DNA of 64,000 bases, from assembly GCA_019637685.1 (NCBI GenBank), contig JAHBVF010000013.1, forward strand, positions 62,001-126,000, given 5' to 3'. The stretch comes from Caldilineaceae bacterium. Its GTDB lineage: Bacteria > Chloroflexota > Anaerolineae > Caldilineales > Caldilineaceae. The translations under genes were made by a program, and so were the position numbers. Position 1 is the stretch's first letter. Each line of letters begins with the position of its first letter. Shown piece after piece: positions 24,819 through 33,500 of the stretch. Below the pieces are notes generated by a model. It had not been told where the DNA came from. It was given only the letters and a program-made list of their open reading frames with translations, and did not search any database.

Positions 24819-25991
24819 TCACTCTCGGCTGCGCACGGGGACTGTCTGGCGCTGGGCGACGACAAATGCGGCCATACAGAGCGCGCCCAACACAGGCGCA
24901 ACCAGCAGCCAGCTCAGGGCCGCGTCCAGCCCGATGCGGTCGGCCAGCAGCCCTGTGACCGACGCGCCCAGCCCGCCCGGCCACCAGCCCAACCCCATCA
25001 CCAAACCAGACGCCAGGGCCAATCCCCGGGGCCACACCTCCTGGGCCAGCACCACCGCGGTGGGAAAGGTGCAGCCCAGGCAGAAACCGATCCCGGCCAG
25101 AAAGCCTGCCTGCACCCCGCCGTTGCTGTTCAGATAGAGCCAATAGAGGGGCGAGAGCAGGGCCAGGCAGACAATCAACACCTGCCAGCACCCCACCCGA
25201 TCCGAGAGGGTGCCGCCAGCCAGGCTGCCCAGCCCGATGCAGACCGAGAGCAGAAAGAGCATCTGCGCGGCGTCGGCCACCGAGCGCCCCTGGCCTTCCA
25301 ACCAGACCGGCAGATAGGACGTGAGGGACATCTGAAACCAGGAACGGGTCATCACCGCCAGGGTGAGCAGGACCAGCCCGGCCACAAAGCCCTGGCCCGC
25401 GTCGGCCTGGGATTGGCGGTGACGGGCCTGTTCGCCCGCGTCTTCCCGGCCCAGGCCAAAATAGAGCAGCCCCCCGGCCAGCAGAGCCAGGGGAACCAGA
25501 ACGGCTGTGCCGCTCAGTCCAAACGCGGCCAGGCCCGCGGCCATCAGCAGGGGGCTGACCGCGCTGCCCAGATTGCCACCCACAGAAAAGAAAGAGACGG
25601 CCAATCCTTTCAGGCCCTGGGTGGCTTTGCTCACCACGGCCGCGCCCGCGGGGTGAAAGGCCGCGGACCCCAGGCTGGCCAGGGCCACGATTCCCAAGAG
25701 CAGCCCGTAGCTGTTGGCCAGCCCGACCAGTCCCATCACCAGTCCCAGCCAGAGAACGCTGAACGCGACCACCCGCCGCGCGTCCCAGCGATCGGTGAAA
25801 TAGCCAAAGAACGGCTGGGCAATGGAACTGGCTGTGGTTGCCACCAGCGCCACCGCGCCCAATTGGGCAAAGGAGAGATCGAATTTATCCCGCAGCAGGG
25901 GATAGATGACCGGCAGGTACTGATGGAACACTTCGAGAGAGAGATGGCCGAGAGAGACAAGCAGAATCGCAGTGAGTGGGCGGCGGGACAT
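24819..25991 (-). CDS. MFS transporter, fosmidomycin-resistance (Fsr)-like
   Basis: 390 residues, twelve predicted helices. The N-terminal LVSLGHLSLEVFHQYLPVIYPLLRDKF and LSFAQLGAVALVATTASSIAQPFFGYFTDRW fit the Fsr subgroup of drug/proton antiporters. The motif-A-like loop is FTDRWDARRV. Start ATG 25991 (MSRRPL) has no ribosome site, so an alternative start at 26027 (MHPPHP) is possible. It is divergent from the PHP-domain gene and the two promoters share bases. The export substrate is unknown. Confidence 0.85.
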   Translation of the reverse strand: MSRRPLTAILLVSLGHLSLEVFHQYLPVIYPLLRDKFDLSFAQLGAVALVATTASSIAQPFFGYFTDRWDARRVVAFSVLWLGLVMGLVGLANSYGLLLGIVALASLGSAAFHPAGAAVVSKATQGLKGLAVSFFSVGGNLGSAVSPLLMAAGLAAFGLSGTAVLVPLALLAGGLLYFGLGREDAGEQARHRQSQADAGQGFVAGLVLLTLAVMTRSWFQMSLTSYLPVWLEGQGRSVADAAQMLFLLSVCIGLGSLAGGTLSDRVGCWQVLIVCLALLSPLYWLYLNSNGGVQAGFLAGIGFCLGCTFPTAVVLAQEVWPRGLALASGLVMGLGWWPGGLGASVTGLLADRIGLDAALSWLLVAPVLGALCMAAFVVAQRQTVPVRSRE

Positions 25992-26041
25992 AGGGGGCAA
26001 ACCTCTGGCTGGGTGCGGCGGGTGCATTGAGAAAAGGGCCT

Positions 26042-26070
26042 TTGCCCAAACATCCCTGCCAGTATACAAT
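26042..26070 (+). promoter_or_regulatory. Predicted rightward promoter of the PHP-domain gene
   Basis: TTGCCC (26042-26047), 17-base spacer, TACAAT (26065-26070). Its -10 overlaps by two bases the -10 of the leftward promoter. Confidence 0.6.
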
Positions 26071-26089
26071 GGGTCAGTCGAAAGGTCAC
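26061..26089 (-). promoter_or_regulatory. Predicted leftward promoter of the MFS gene
   Basis: On the minus strand GTGACC (26084-26089), 17 bases, TATACT (26061-26066). It occupies the same DNA as the rightward promoter, so both cannot be bound at once. Confidence 0.5.
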
Positions 26090-26194
26090 TCCGGGCGCTG
26101 GCTGTTGCTGCTGCCTTCGTCCTCGCCGCCGCTTTGGGCCGCTCGCTCACAGACATTTTGCAACCCAAGCACAGGAAAAACGAGTAGCTATCCT

Positions 26195-27700
26195 ATGCCC
26201 AATCAACTCTTCTGGGGAGACCTGCACTCCCACTGCTCCATCAGTTATGGCTATGGCAGCCTGGAGCGGGCCTTTGCCCTGAGCAGCCAGCAATTGGATT
26301 TTGTCTCTGTGGTGGGCCACGCCACCTGGCACGATATGCCCACAGATCGGGGCCAGTACGCGTATATCATCGACTATCACAGCGAGGGTTTTCGGCGACT
26401 GGCCCAAGCCTGGCCGGATGTCCAGCGCTTGACCGCGGCCGCCAACGATCCCGGCCGCTTTGTGGCCCTTCTCGCCTACGAATGGCATAGCCGGGCCTAT
26501 GGCGATCACAACATTTACTATCTGGACGACGACGGGCTGATTGTGGAACGGGACGATCTGGACCAGTTGCAGGCGGCCCTGGCTGGCAAAGAGACGCTGA
26601 TCATTCCCCATCACATCGGCTATGGCAAGGGCTATCGGGGCATCAATTGGGAGACCTTTGACGAGCGACGTTCGCCTGTCATAGAGATTATTTCCGGCCA
26701 CGGCGGCTCGGAACGGGACGGCGGCCCCTACCCCATCTATCACACAATGGGGCCGCGCAGCTATCAGGGCACAGTTGCCTATGGGCTGGAGGCGGGCAAA
26801 CGGTTTGGCTTTGTGGGGGGCACAGACCACCACGGCGGCTATCCGGGCCACTACGGGGAAGGACGCACAGCCATCTATGCGCCGGAGCTGAGCAGGCGGG
26901 CGCTCTTTGACGCTATCCGTGCCCGCCGCTGCTATGCGGTAACTGGCGACAAAATCGCGGTGGACTTTCAGGTCAACGGCGAGCCAATGGGCGCAGAAAT
27001 CCACGGCGCGGGCCAACGGGAAATTCGTGTCGCCCTGCGGGGTTGTGACGCGCTGGATCGGGTGGAGATTGTGAAAAATGGACGGCCCTGGCAACGGGTG
27101 TTTGGGCCGCCGCCCATTGCGCCGACGAATCTGCCCGACCCGGTGACAGCCAAAATCCGCTTGGAATGGGGGTGGGCGGAGCAGCCAGAACCAACGCGCT
27201 GGGAATGCGACGCGCGGCTGGCGGGAGGACGGATACTTTCTGTTGAGCCGTGCTTCAGCGGTGATCCCGCGCTCGCGCCCCAGGAGGAATGGAAAGGGCT
27301 GGCGGGCGATTCGTCTCCCCACGCCATCACCGGCCAGGACGGGTCCCGGGTGGAGTGGTTCAGCCACAGCCGCAAGAATTCTCATCCTTATCTGCGGGGG
27401 ACAAACAGTCTGATATTGGAAGTGCAAGGGCCAAAATCAGCCCGTCTGGAACTAAATGTCAACGGACAGCATTTTTCCCACAGCCTGGAAGAACTGCTCG
27501 TCGGCTCAATCAGTCACTATTTGCGCGGGTGGCTCTCGGAGGCGATTCTCGTCCATCGGGCCGTGCCAGTGCAGCAGTACGCGCTGACGCTGGAGTTCGC
27601 TGATGCAGTGCAGGAGCGGGAGACGGATTACTATTACGTGCGAGTGGCCCAGGAGAACAATCAGTGGGCATGGGGGAGTCCGGTATGGGTGAACAGCTAG
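26195..27700 (+). CDS. PHP-domain / DUF3604-like metallo-phosphoesterase family protein
   Basis: 501 residues from ATG 26195 (MPNQLFWGDLHSHC). Metal-binding motifs of a PHP-type TIM barrel are in order: GDLHSHCS, a VVGHATWHD block, IPHHIGYGKG and GGTDHHGGYPG. The C-terminal 200 residues are beta-rich with VEIVKNG and LELNVNGQ, resembling an Ig-like or jelly-roll add-on found in DUF3604 proteins. No signal peptide is seen, so it is cytoplasmic. Members probably hydrolyse phosphoesters, but substrates are unknown. The next gene begins inside its last 16 bases. Confidence 0.8.
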   Translation: MPNQLFWGDLHSHCSISYGYGSLERAFALSSQQLDFVSVVGHATWHDMPTDRGQYAYIIDYHSEGFRRLAQAWPDVQRLTAAANDPGRFVALLAYEWHSRAYGDHNIYYLDDDGLIVERDDLDQLQAALAGKETLIIPHHIGYGKGYRGINWETFDERRSPVIEIISGHGGSERDGGPYPIYHTMGPRSYQGTVAYGLEAGKRFGFVGGTDHHGGYPGHYGEGRTAIYAPELSRRALFDAIRARRCYAVTGDKIAVDFQVNGEPMGAEIHGAGQREIRVALRGCDALDRVEIVKNGRPWQRVFGPPPIAPTNLPDPVTAKIRLEWGWAEQPEPTRWECDARLAGGRILSVEPCFSGDPALAPQEEWKGLAGDSSPHAITGQDGSRVEWFSHSRKNSHPYLRGTNSLILEVQGPKSARLELNVNGQHFSHSLEELLVGSISHYLRGWLSEAILVHRAVPVQQYALTLEFADAVQERETDYYYVRVAQENNQWAWGSPVWVNS

Positions 27701-28839
27701 AGGAACCAGTTATACGATTGCGTATGCCAGGCGATCACACGCCAGAAGAGACATTTGATGACTTTTGGCGTAGCGCAGTCCGCGCCTGCAAGGAAATTGA
27801 GCAGTTCAAGCCGGAAATTGTCATCGGACTGGCCCATGCGGGCTGGGCACCTGTTGTGGCGACCCGCGCGGTATGGGAGGAAGTATCTGACATACCTTTC
27901 CCGCCTACCTTGCGGACAAATTTAGGGCGAGAAAAATTGGATCCTTACTGGGATTCATCCAAAGATCGCTATCATTTCCACGGAACCTACTCATCGCCCA
28001 AAGAAGTGGCTGACTTCCTGCTCTGGTTGGACAGCCAATTGGATTTACAGGAGCAGTTGGCACGACAAATTGTCGCGACATTAGGGAACTCCTCTCCACC
28101 CAATCGGATATTGGTTCTGGATGAAATGATTGCGCAGGGAAATACCTGGCTGCTGGTTTTGGGCCTGCTGGATCGACTCTACCCAGACGCGGATGTACGC
28201 TTTCTGGATGGGCCTTACTTCGATTGGCGAAATATATTGAGCAAGCATTGGCTGGAGGAAAACCATCCAGAGGTACTTGTGGAGTTATTGGATATGCAGG
28301 AGGAGAATACAAAAGAGGACCCCAGGGAAACCTGGAGTTTTCATGCCTATGAAATCGCGCCAGGCACAGAGGATATCGATCCTCGCCTCCTGGACTGGCG
28401 AACAGTAATGGCTGAGTCCTCAGCCATCAAAGCATTATCCAAACATTTGCCAGCCGAGGAATGGCTGAAAATGTCTGCCTGGATTTACAATCAACTGCGG
28501 TTCGAGATGCGGCATAGGGTTGTCGAACATCCGCAGCCCGACACTTTACTCCTGCCAGAGTCTCCACATCAATGGCCGGAGGATGAGATCGATCCCAGAC
28601 ATTGGGAAGTAAATCGGTTTCATCGCTATCTTATCGCCAAGCACGCGTTGCGCCACCAGCAAATCACAGTCAAAACAGCAGCACTTCTATGCGGCATTCG
28701 TGAAGAACTGGCCGCATATATATTGAATGAGTGGGCATCAACAGAGCGCTATTGGGGTGTAGGGACAGAGAATCTGAAAATGTACAGCACCCGTCGTGGC
28801 CCAGTTTACGCGTTTCGAGAACCGGACGAGGAAGAGTAG
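27685..28839 (+). CDS. Phosphoribosyltransferase-like protein with C-terminal helical domain
   Basis: 384 residues. IVIGLAHAGWAPVVATRAVWE resembles the first strand and loop of type I PRTases, and RILVLDEMIAQGNTWLLV resembles the PRPP loop, although the usual paired acids (VxVDD) read VLDEM. A long insertion of about 75 residues lies between them. The C-terminal half (about 225-384) is helical, ending with a helix-turn-helix-like ITVKTAALLCGIREELAAYI. ATG 27685 is used because GGGGGAG stands six bases upstream; it overlaps the preceding gene by 16 bases. Base composition is clearly more AT-rich than both neighbours, which suggests a separate origin. Function not known. Confidence 0.6.
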   Translation: MGEQLEEPVIRLRMPGDHTPEETFDDFWRSAVRACKEIEQFKPEIVIGLAHAGWAPVVATRAVWEEVSDIPFPPTLRTNLGREKLDPYWDSSKDRYHFHGTYSSPKEVADFLLWLDSQLDLQEQLARQIVATLGNSSPPNRILVLDEMIAQGNTWLLVLGLLDRLYPDADVRFLDGPYFDWRNILSKHWLEENHPEVLVELLDMQEENTKEDPRETWSFHAYEIAPGTEDIDPRLLDWRTVMAESSAIKALSKHLPAEEWLKMSAWIYNQLRFEMRHRVVEHPQPDTLLLPESPHQWPEDEIDPRHWEVNRFHRYLIAKHALRHQQITVKTAALLCGIREELAAYILNEWASTERYWGVGTENLKMYSTRRGPVYAFREPDEEE

Positions 28840-28889
28840 CCCTATTTTTGGCTGCTATCTGTCCGAGAAAATTGTCTGGGAGGCACACA

Positions 28890-29648
28890 ATGCAATTGCA
28901 AGGCAAAACAGCCATTATCACCGGTGGGGCCAGCGGCTTTGGCGCGGGGATTGCCCAGCGTTTTGCCGCGGAAGGGGCGCAGGTGATTGTGGCCGACATC
29001 AACGGGCCGGGCGCAGAAGCCCAGGCCGCGGCAATCCAGGCCGGGGGCGGCCTTGCCCATCCCGTGCAGGTGGATGTGAGCAACAACGATTCCATGGCGG
29101 CGCTGGTGGAGCAGACCCTCGGCATCTGCGGACGCATCGATATCTGTGTCAACAACGCGGGGACCACCCACAAAAATGGGCCGCTGCTCAGCGTAGACGA
29201 AGCCACCTTCGACCGGGTCTACGCGGTGAATGTCAAGAGTATTTACCTGAGCGCGATGCACATTGTGCCCGTTTTCCGTCAACAGGGGGGCGGCGTCTTT
29301 CTCAACATCGCCTCCACCGCGGGTCTCCGGCCCCGGCCCGGTCTCGTCTGGTATGCGGGGACCAAAGGGGCAGTCATCACCCTGACAAAAGCGTTGGCTG
29401 TCGATCTGGCAGGCGAAAAGATTCGGGTCAACGCCATCAATCCCGTGGCCGGGGACACCCCTCTGCTGGCCCAGTTTTTGCCTGGCGAGGACACGCCGGA
29501 AATCCGCCAAAAGTTCATCGATACCATTCCCCTGGGCCGCTTGAGCCGACCGGACGACATCGCCAAAGCCGCGCTCTTTCTCGTTTCGGACGAATCCTCG
29601 TTTATCACCGGCGTCTGCATGGAAGTGGATGGCGGGCGCTGTATTTGA
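28890..29648 (+). CDS. SDR family oxidoreductase
   Basis: 252 residues, classical SDR. Cofactor motif TGGASGFGAG, Asp in VIVADINGPG favouring NAD(H), NNAG in VNNAGTTHK, catalytic Ser in NIASTAGLRPR and YxxxK as YAGTKGAV, then the IPLGRLSRPDDIA and FITGVCMEVDGG blocks of the 3-oxoacyl-ACP reductase/glucose-dehydrogenase-like group. Here the C-terminal VDGG is intact, unlike the SDR at 13098. GGGAGG precedes the ATG by six bases. The alkaline-phosphatase-type gene follows after 42 bases and probably shares the mRNA. Confidence 0.92.
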   Translation: MQLQGKTAIITGGASGFGAGIAQRFAAEGAQVIVADINGPGAEAQAAAIQAGGGLAHPVQVDVSNNDSMAALVEQTLGICGRIDICVNNAGTTHKNGPLLSVDEATFDRVYAVNVKSIYLSAMHIVPVFRQQGGGVFLNIASTAGLRPRPGLVWYAGTKGAVITLTKALAVDLAGEKIRVNAINPVAGDTPLLAQFLPGEDTPEIRQKFIDTIPLGRLSRPDDIAKAALFLVSDESSFITGVCMEVDGGRCI

Positions 29649-29690
29649 GTTGCAACCACAAATCCGTAAAATCACAAAGGAAGAAATCAA

Positions 29691-30476
29691 ATGTCGAAAG
29701 CTGTGTTGGTTATGATTGATGGTCTGCGCCCGGATGCGATTGCCGCCGCGGGCTGCACGACTCTGGCTGGGCTTCAAAAACAGGGGGCGTCCACGCTGAC
29801 AGCCCGCTCGGTCATGCCGTCGGTGACGCTGCCCTGCCATATGTCCATTTTTCACAGCGTGCCCCCCACCCGCCACGGCGTCGTCACCAACGACTGGATG
29901 CCCATGGCCCGGCCCGTGCCCGGCCTGATCGAACAGGCCAAAAACGAGGGGCTGCACACGGCCTTTTTCTACAATTGGGAGCAACTGCGCAATCTGAGTC
30001 TGCCCGGCAGTCTGACATTCTCCTATTTTCGCAAGACGGTGCGCATCTTCCCCCACGGCGATAACACAACTATCGATGTGGCTCTGGACTACATTCCCGC
30101 GGAGAAGCCTGATTTTGCCTTCGTCTATCTGGGCACAACCGACGAGATGGGCCACGTCGCGGGCTGGATGGCGGATGGCTATTTGGAGCAGGTGGCCTAT
30201 GTGGACGGCCAGTTGGGGCGGCTGTTGGCGGGGCTGCCAGAGGAGTATTCGGTGCTGGTGCAGGCGGATCACGGCGGCCACGACCGCAGCCACGGCACGG
30301 ACATGGACGAAGATATGACGATTCCGTGGATGATCGCGGGGCCGGGCATCCGCCAGGGCCATACAATCGCCGGTCCGGTCTCCCTGCTGGACACCGCGCC
30401 TACCCTGGCCCGCATTCTGGGCGTGCCTGTACACGAGGATTGGGAAGGACGCTGCATAGACGAGGTTTTTGTGTAG
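29691..30476 (+). CDS. Alkaline phosphatase superfamily protein (phosphodiesterase/pyrophosphatase type)
   Basis: 261 residues, short for the family. It keeps the metal-binding Asp in VLVMIDGLRPDAI, the Thr nucleophile in MPSVTLPCHMSIF, Asp/His in TTDEMGHVAG and DHGGHDRSHG, and a late His in VPVHEDW. These match nucleotide pyrophosphatase/phosphodiesterase-like and PglZ-like members rather than sulfatases, since no CxPxR formylglycine site is present. No signal peptide, so cytoplasmic. AAGGA precedes the ATG. Substrate unknown. Confidence 0.87.
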   Translation: MSKAVLVMIDGLRPDAIAAAGCTTLAGLQKQGASTLTARSVMPSVTLPCHMSIFHSVPPTRHGVVTNDWMPMARPVPGLIEQAKNEGLHTAFFYNWEQLRNLSLPGSLTFSYFRKTVRIFPHGDNTTIDVALDYIPAEKPDFAFVYLGTTDEMGHVAGWMADGYLEQVAYVDGQLGRLLAGLPEEYSVLVQADHGGHDRSHGTDMDEDMTIPWMIAGPGIRQGHTIAGPVSLLDTAPTLARILGVPVHEDWEGRCIDEVFV

Positions 30477-30520
30477 AGGCAAAAACTTCGCAAAAAGTGT
30501 ATTGGTCAGAATGATGGTGA

Positions 30521-30553
30521 ACCGCTCGCTTCCTGCAATGGGAAGCGGGCGGT
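30521..30553. terminator. Bidirectional terminator-like hairpin
   Basis: ACCGCTCGCTTCC (30521-30533) pairs with GGAAGCGGGCGGT (30541-30553) with one G-U, around a seven-base loop and followed by CTTTG. It separates the convergent phosphatase-like and STAND genes. Confidence 0.6.
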
Positions 30554-30580
30554 CTTTGCAGTTCACGCAGGCTTGGATGC

Positions 30581-33500
30581 TTAGGCTGCTTCATCCAACC
30601 CGGCGCGGGCGAGACGGATAGCCTCTTCTATGGGCAAGAGCCGCCCCCGATCTTCCGCCGCCTGGAAATCGGATGGCGAGATTCCCGGGCGCAGAGAGGC
30701 CAAGGCCTTCTCCGCCTTCTGCTTCGTCTCCCACTCCGCGTTGGGATGACCCACGACCAGCGCCAGCCATTCCACGGCCCGTGTCACATCCCCCGCAGCC
30801 GCCCGCAGTTGAGCCACGCCCTGCAGTACATCCGCGAGAATCCCGTTCATTCCCTGCTCGGCGGCAATATCCAATGCCCGGCGGTAGTAGTCTGCGGCTT
30901 CCGGCTTGCCCTGCGCTGCCGTCGTGTGACCCATCTGGCACAGGACGAGAGCTTCGACAAAGAGAAATTTAATGGACTCGGCAATTGCCAGCGCTTCGGC
31001 CAGGGCTGATTCTGATGCTTCATAACGCCCCTCGTCGTATTCCAGCCGGGCCAACTCGTGCAGGCGGGCGGCGATGCGCTGCTCAAAGCCGGTTGAACGG
31101 ACCGTATCGACTTCCCATTCGATCTGCTGGCGGGCCGCTTCCATTTGACCCTGCAAGCGCAAGACTGTCCCTTGTGAGTATTGAAAATCATGGGTGGCTC
31201 GCCATAGCTGACCCTGGGCTTCGTAAGCGGCTCGCGATCGTTGGAAATGAGCGGCGGCTTCCTCCAGTGCACCAAGTGCTACCGATGCCTCGCCCAAATT
31301 TCTCTCGACACTGGCTACCCCACCCATTGATGCAAAACAGCGCGTAAAGGGATCGTCGCCTGCCTCTCTGCTCTTTTCCCATATCTGATACATTTCCGCG
31401 TATCTGCCCTGCATGTGGTAGACAGTACCACGAAATACAATTGGGTAGGATGGCAATTGGGCCTGACGCCACGCTTCGGCCACTTTGCCAAACGTTTCAT
31501 CTGCCAAACGGACTTTGCCTTCCCCGGTGCGCAACAGAGCGAAGCGAAAGTAGGTTTTGCCCTGTTCGAAAAAGTTCCCAGTCTCCTGGAAGATGTCAAT
31601 GGCTTTTTCCATCCAGTTCGCGCCCTCTTCACCCCGTCCTACCGTTGCTATCTGCGTGCCAATCGCACCGCTCAAGCGGGCGAGTTCTTCCCGATTATCG
31701 GCTTTCGATTCGAGCAGTAGAGTACGGGTTTCGAGCAACCGCTGCAGATAGGCTTGCGGCTGGTTGTGGGAGTTTTCCAGTTCAACCTGCTGCCGAAAAC
31801 GCAAAACACCGAGCAGGCCGGGGCGGTCATCCAATTCTCCGACATTTTTCTCCACGGCAACAATGGCCTGGGCAAAGAGTTGCCAGCCGCTCTCACGTGC
31901 ATTTGTCAGATTGCAATAGAGAGGCAATAGCGTCGCCACTTCCCGAAGCAGGGAAAAATGGCCGCGTTCACACGACCAGCGCCACCCGGCGAAAAGGTTC
32001 TCCCGCTCTGGAATCAGTTCATCCAACGCCGGTTGCACTTGCCGCCATTGCAACGCCTCCTGGCGTTCTGATAGATAGTCAAAAAAATAACCCGCGTGTT
32101 TGTCGCGAACAATTATCGCTGATTCTCTTTCCCCCAACTGCTCCGCCGCGAACTGGCGCAGAAGCTCGTGGATGTCATAGCGTCCGCTGGCCGAATGGCG
32201 CAGGAGCGAGTGATCCACCAGCGCGGAGAGGAGGAGCAGGCGCACTTCCGCCACAGCCTCTGCGGCCTGACGGGTGAAACCGCCCTGAAAGACCGACAGC
32301 CGGGCCAGCCCCCGCTGCTCCTCCGCGGTGAGCAGCCCCCAGGAGCGCTCGAAGACAGCCCGCATACTCCTGTGCTGCTCCGGCACATTGCGCAGGGACG
32401 TGCGCAAAAAATCCACATCCCGCCGAATCTCGGCAGCGATCTCCCCACAATTCATCGCCCGCAGCCAGGACGCGGCCAGCTCGATCCCCAAGGGCATCCC
32501 CTCCACTGCCTGGCAAATGGCGGCCGCAGCCTCGGCCTCGGCTTCTGCGTCAAAATCCGGCTGCACCTGCCCCGCCCGTTCGCCAAAGAGACGAATGGCC
32601 TCATTTGGCCCGGCGAAGAGTGCGGCTGTGTCGTCTGTGACAACCGCTTCCATCCCCAGCCCTGCCAACGGGAAAGTCCACTCCTCCCGCAGATTCAGCC
32701 GTACGCGGGAGGTCACCAACATTTTTGTTTCAGGCGCGGCCTGGACAATCTCGGCCAGCACATCGGCGGCGTCCACCAATTGCTCGAAGTTATCCAGCAC
32801 CAGCAGCAGACGGCGACGGGCCAGAAAACGCAGTACAGCTTCCTTGGCGCCACCCGCGCCCATGGGCGCGGCCAGCAGTTGCACCAGCGCGGCCAGCATC
32901 TGGCTGGCTTCGCTCACACCCACCAGCGGCTGAAACCAGACGCCGTCGGGGAAGTCACCCGCCAGCCGTCGGGCCGCTTCAATGGCAAAGCGCGTCTTGC
33001 CCATCCCCCCCGGCGCAACGACCGTCGCCAGCCGCGCGTCCGGCCGGGAGAGGAGCGCGGCCAGTTCGGAGAGTTCGTTTTCGCGGCCGATGAAGGAGGT
33101 GGCGGGGGTGGGCAGGTGAAGGGATGACAAGATGACAGGATGACCCTTCGCTGACTGTCTGTCATCTTGTCCTCCTGTCATCTTGTCATCAATGACGGCG
33201 CGGGCCTGGCGGATGGCTTCTGTCAGGGACGGGAGCGGCGTGTGGGATTCCGGCCGCGGCAGCTCGGTCAGCAGACGTTCGGCCCGGCGTTTGGTCTCCC
33301 ATTCGCTGGCTTCATGGGTATGGGCGAAGTGGAGGAGTGCCGCGGCCTGCTGGGTGTCACCCCGCAGGTGGGCGAGTTGGGCCACGCCGGTCAGCGCGTC
33401 GCAGGCGATGCGGTCGATGCCTTCGGCGTCGGCGATCTTCAGTGCCTCGGCGTAGGCGGACCGGGCTGCGTCGGTCTGTTGCAGCGCCAGCCGGGAGTGG

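Noticed and set aside
28842..30566. 574-codon minus-strand frame across the SDR and phosphatase-like genes
   Set aside because: It spans two recognisable plus-strand genes and the spacer between them; no domain is visible in it.
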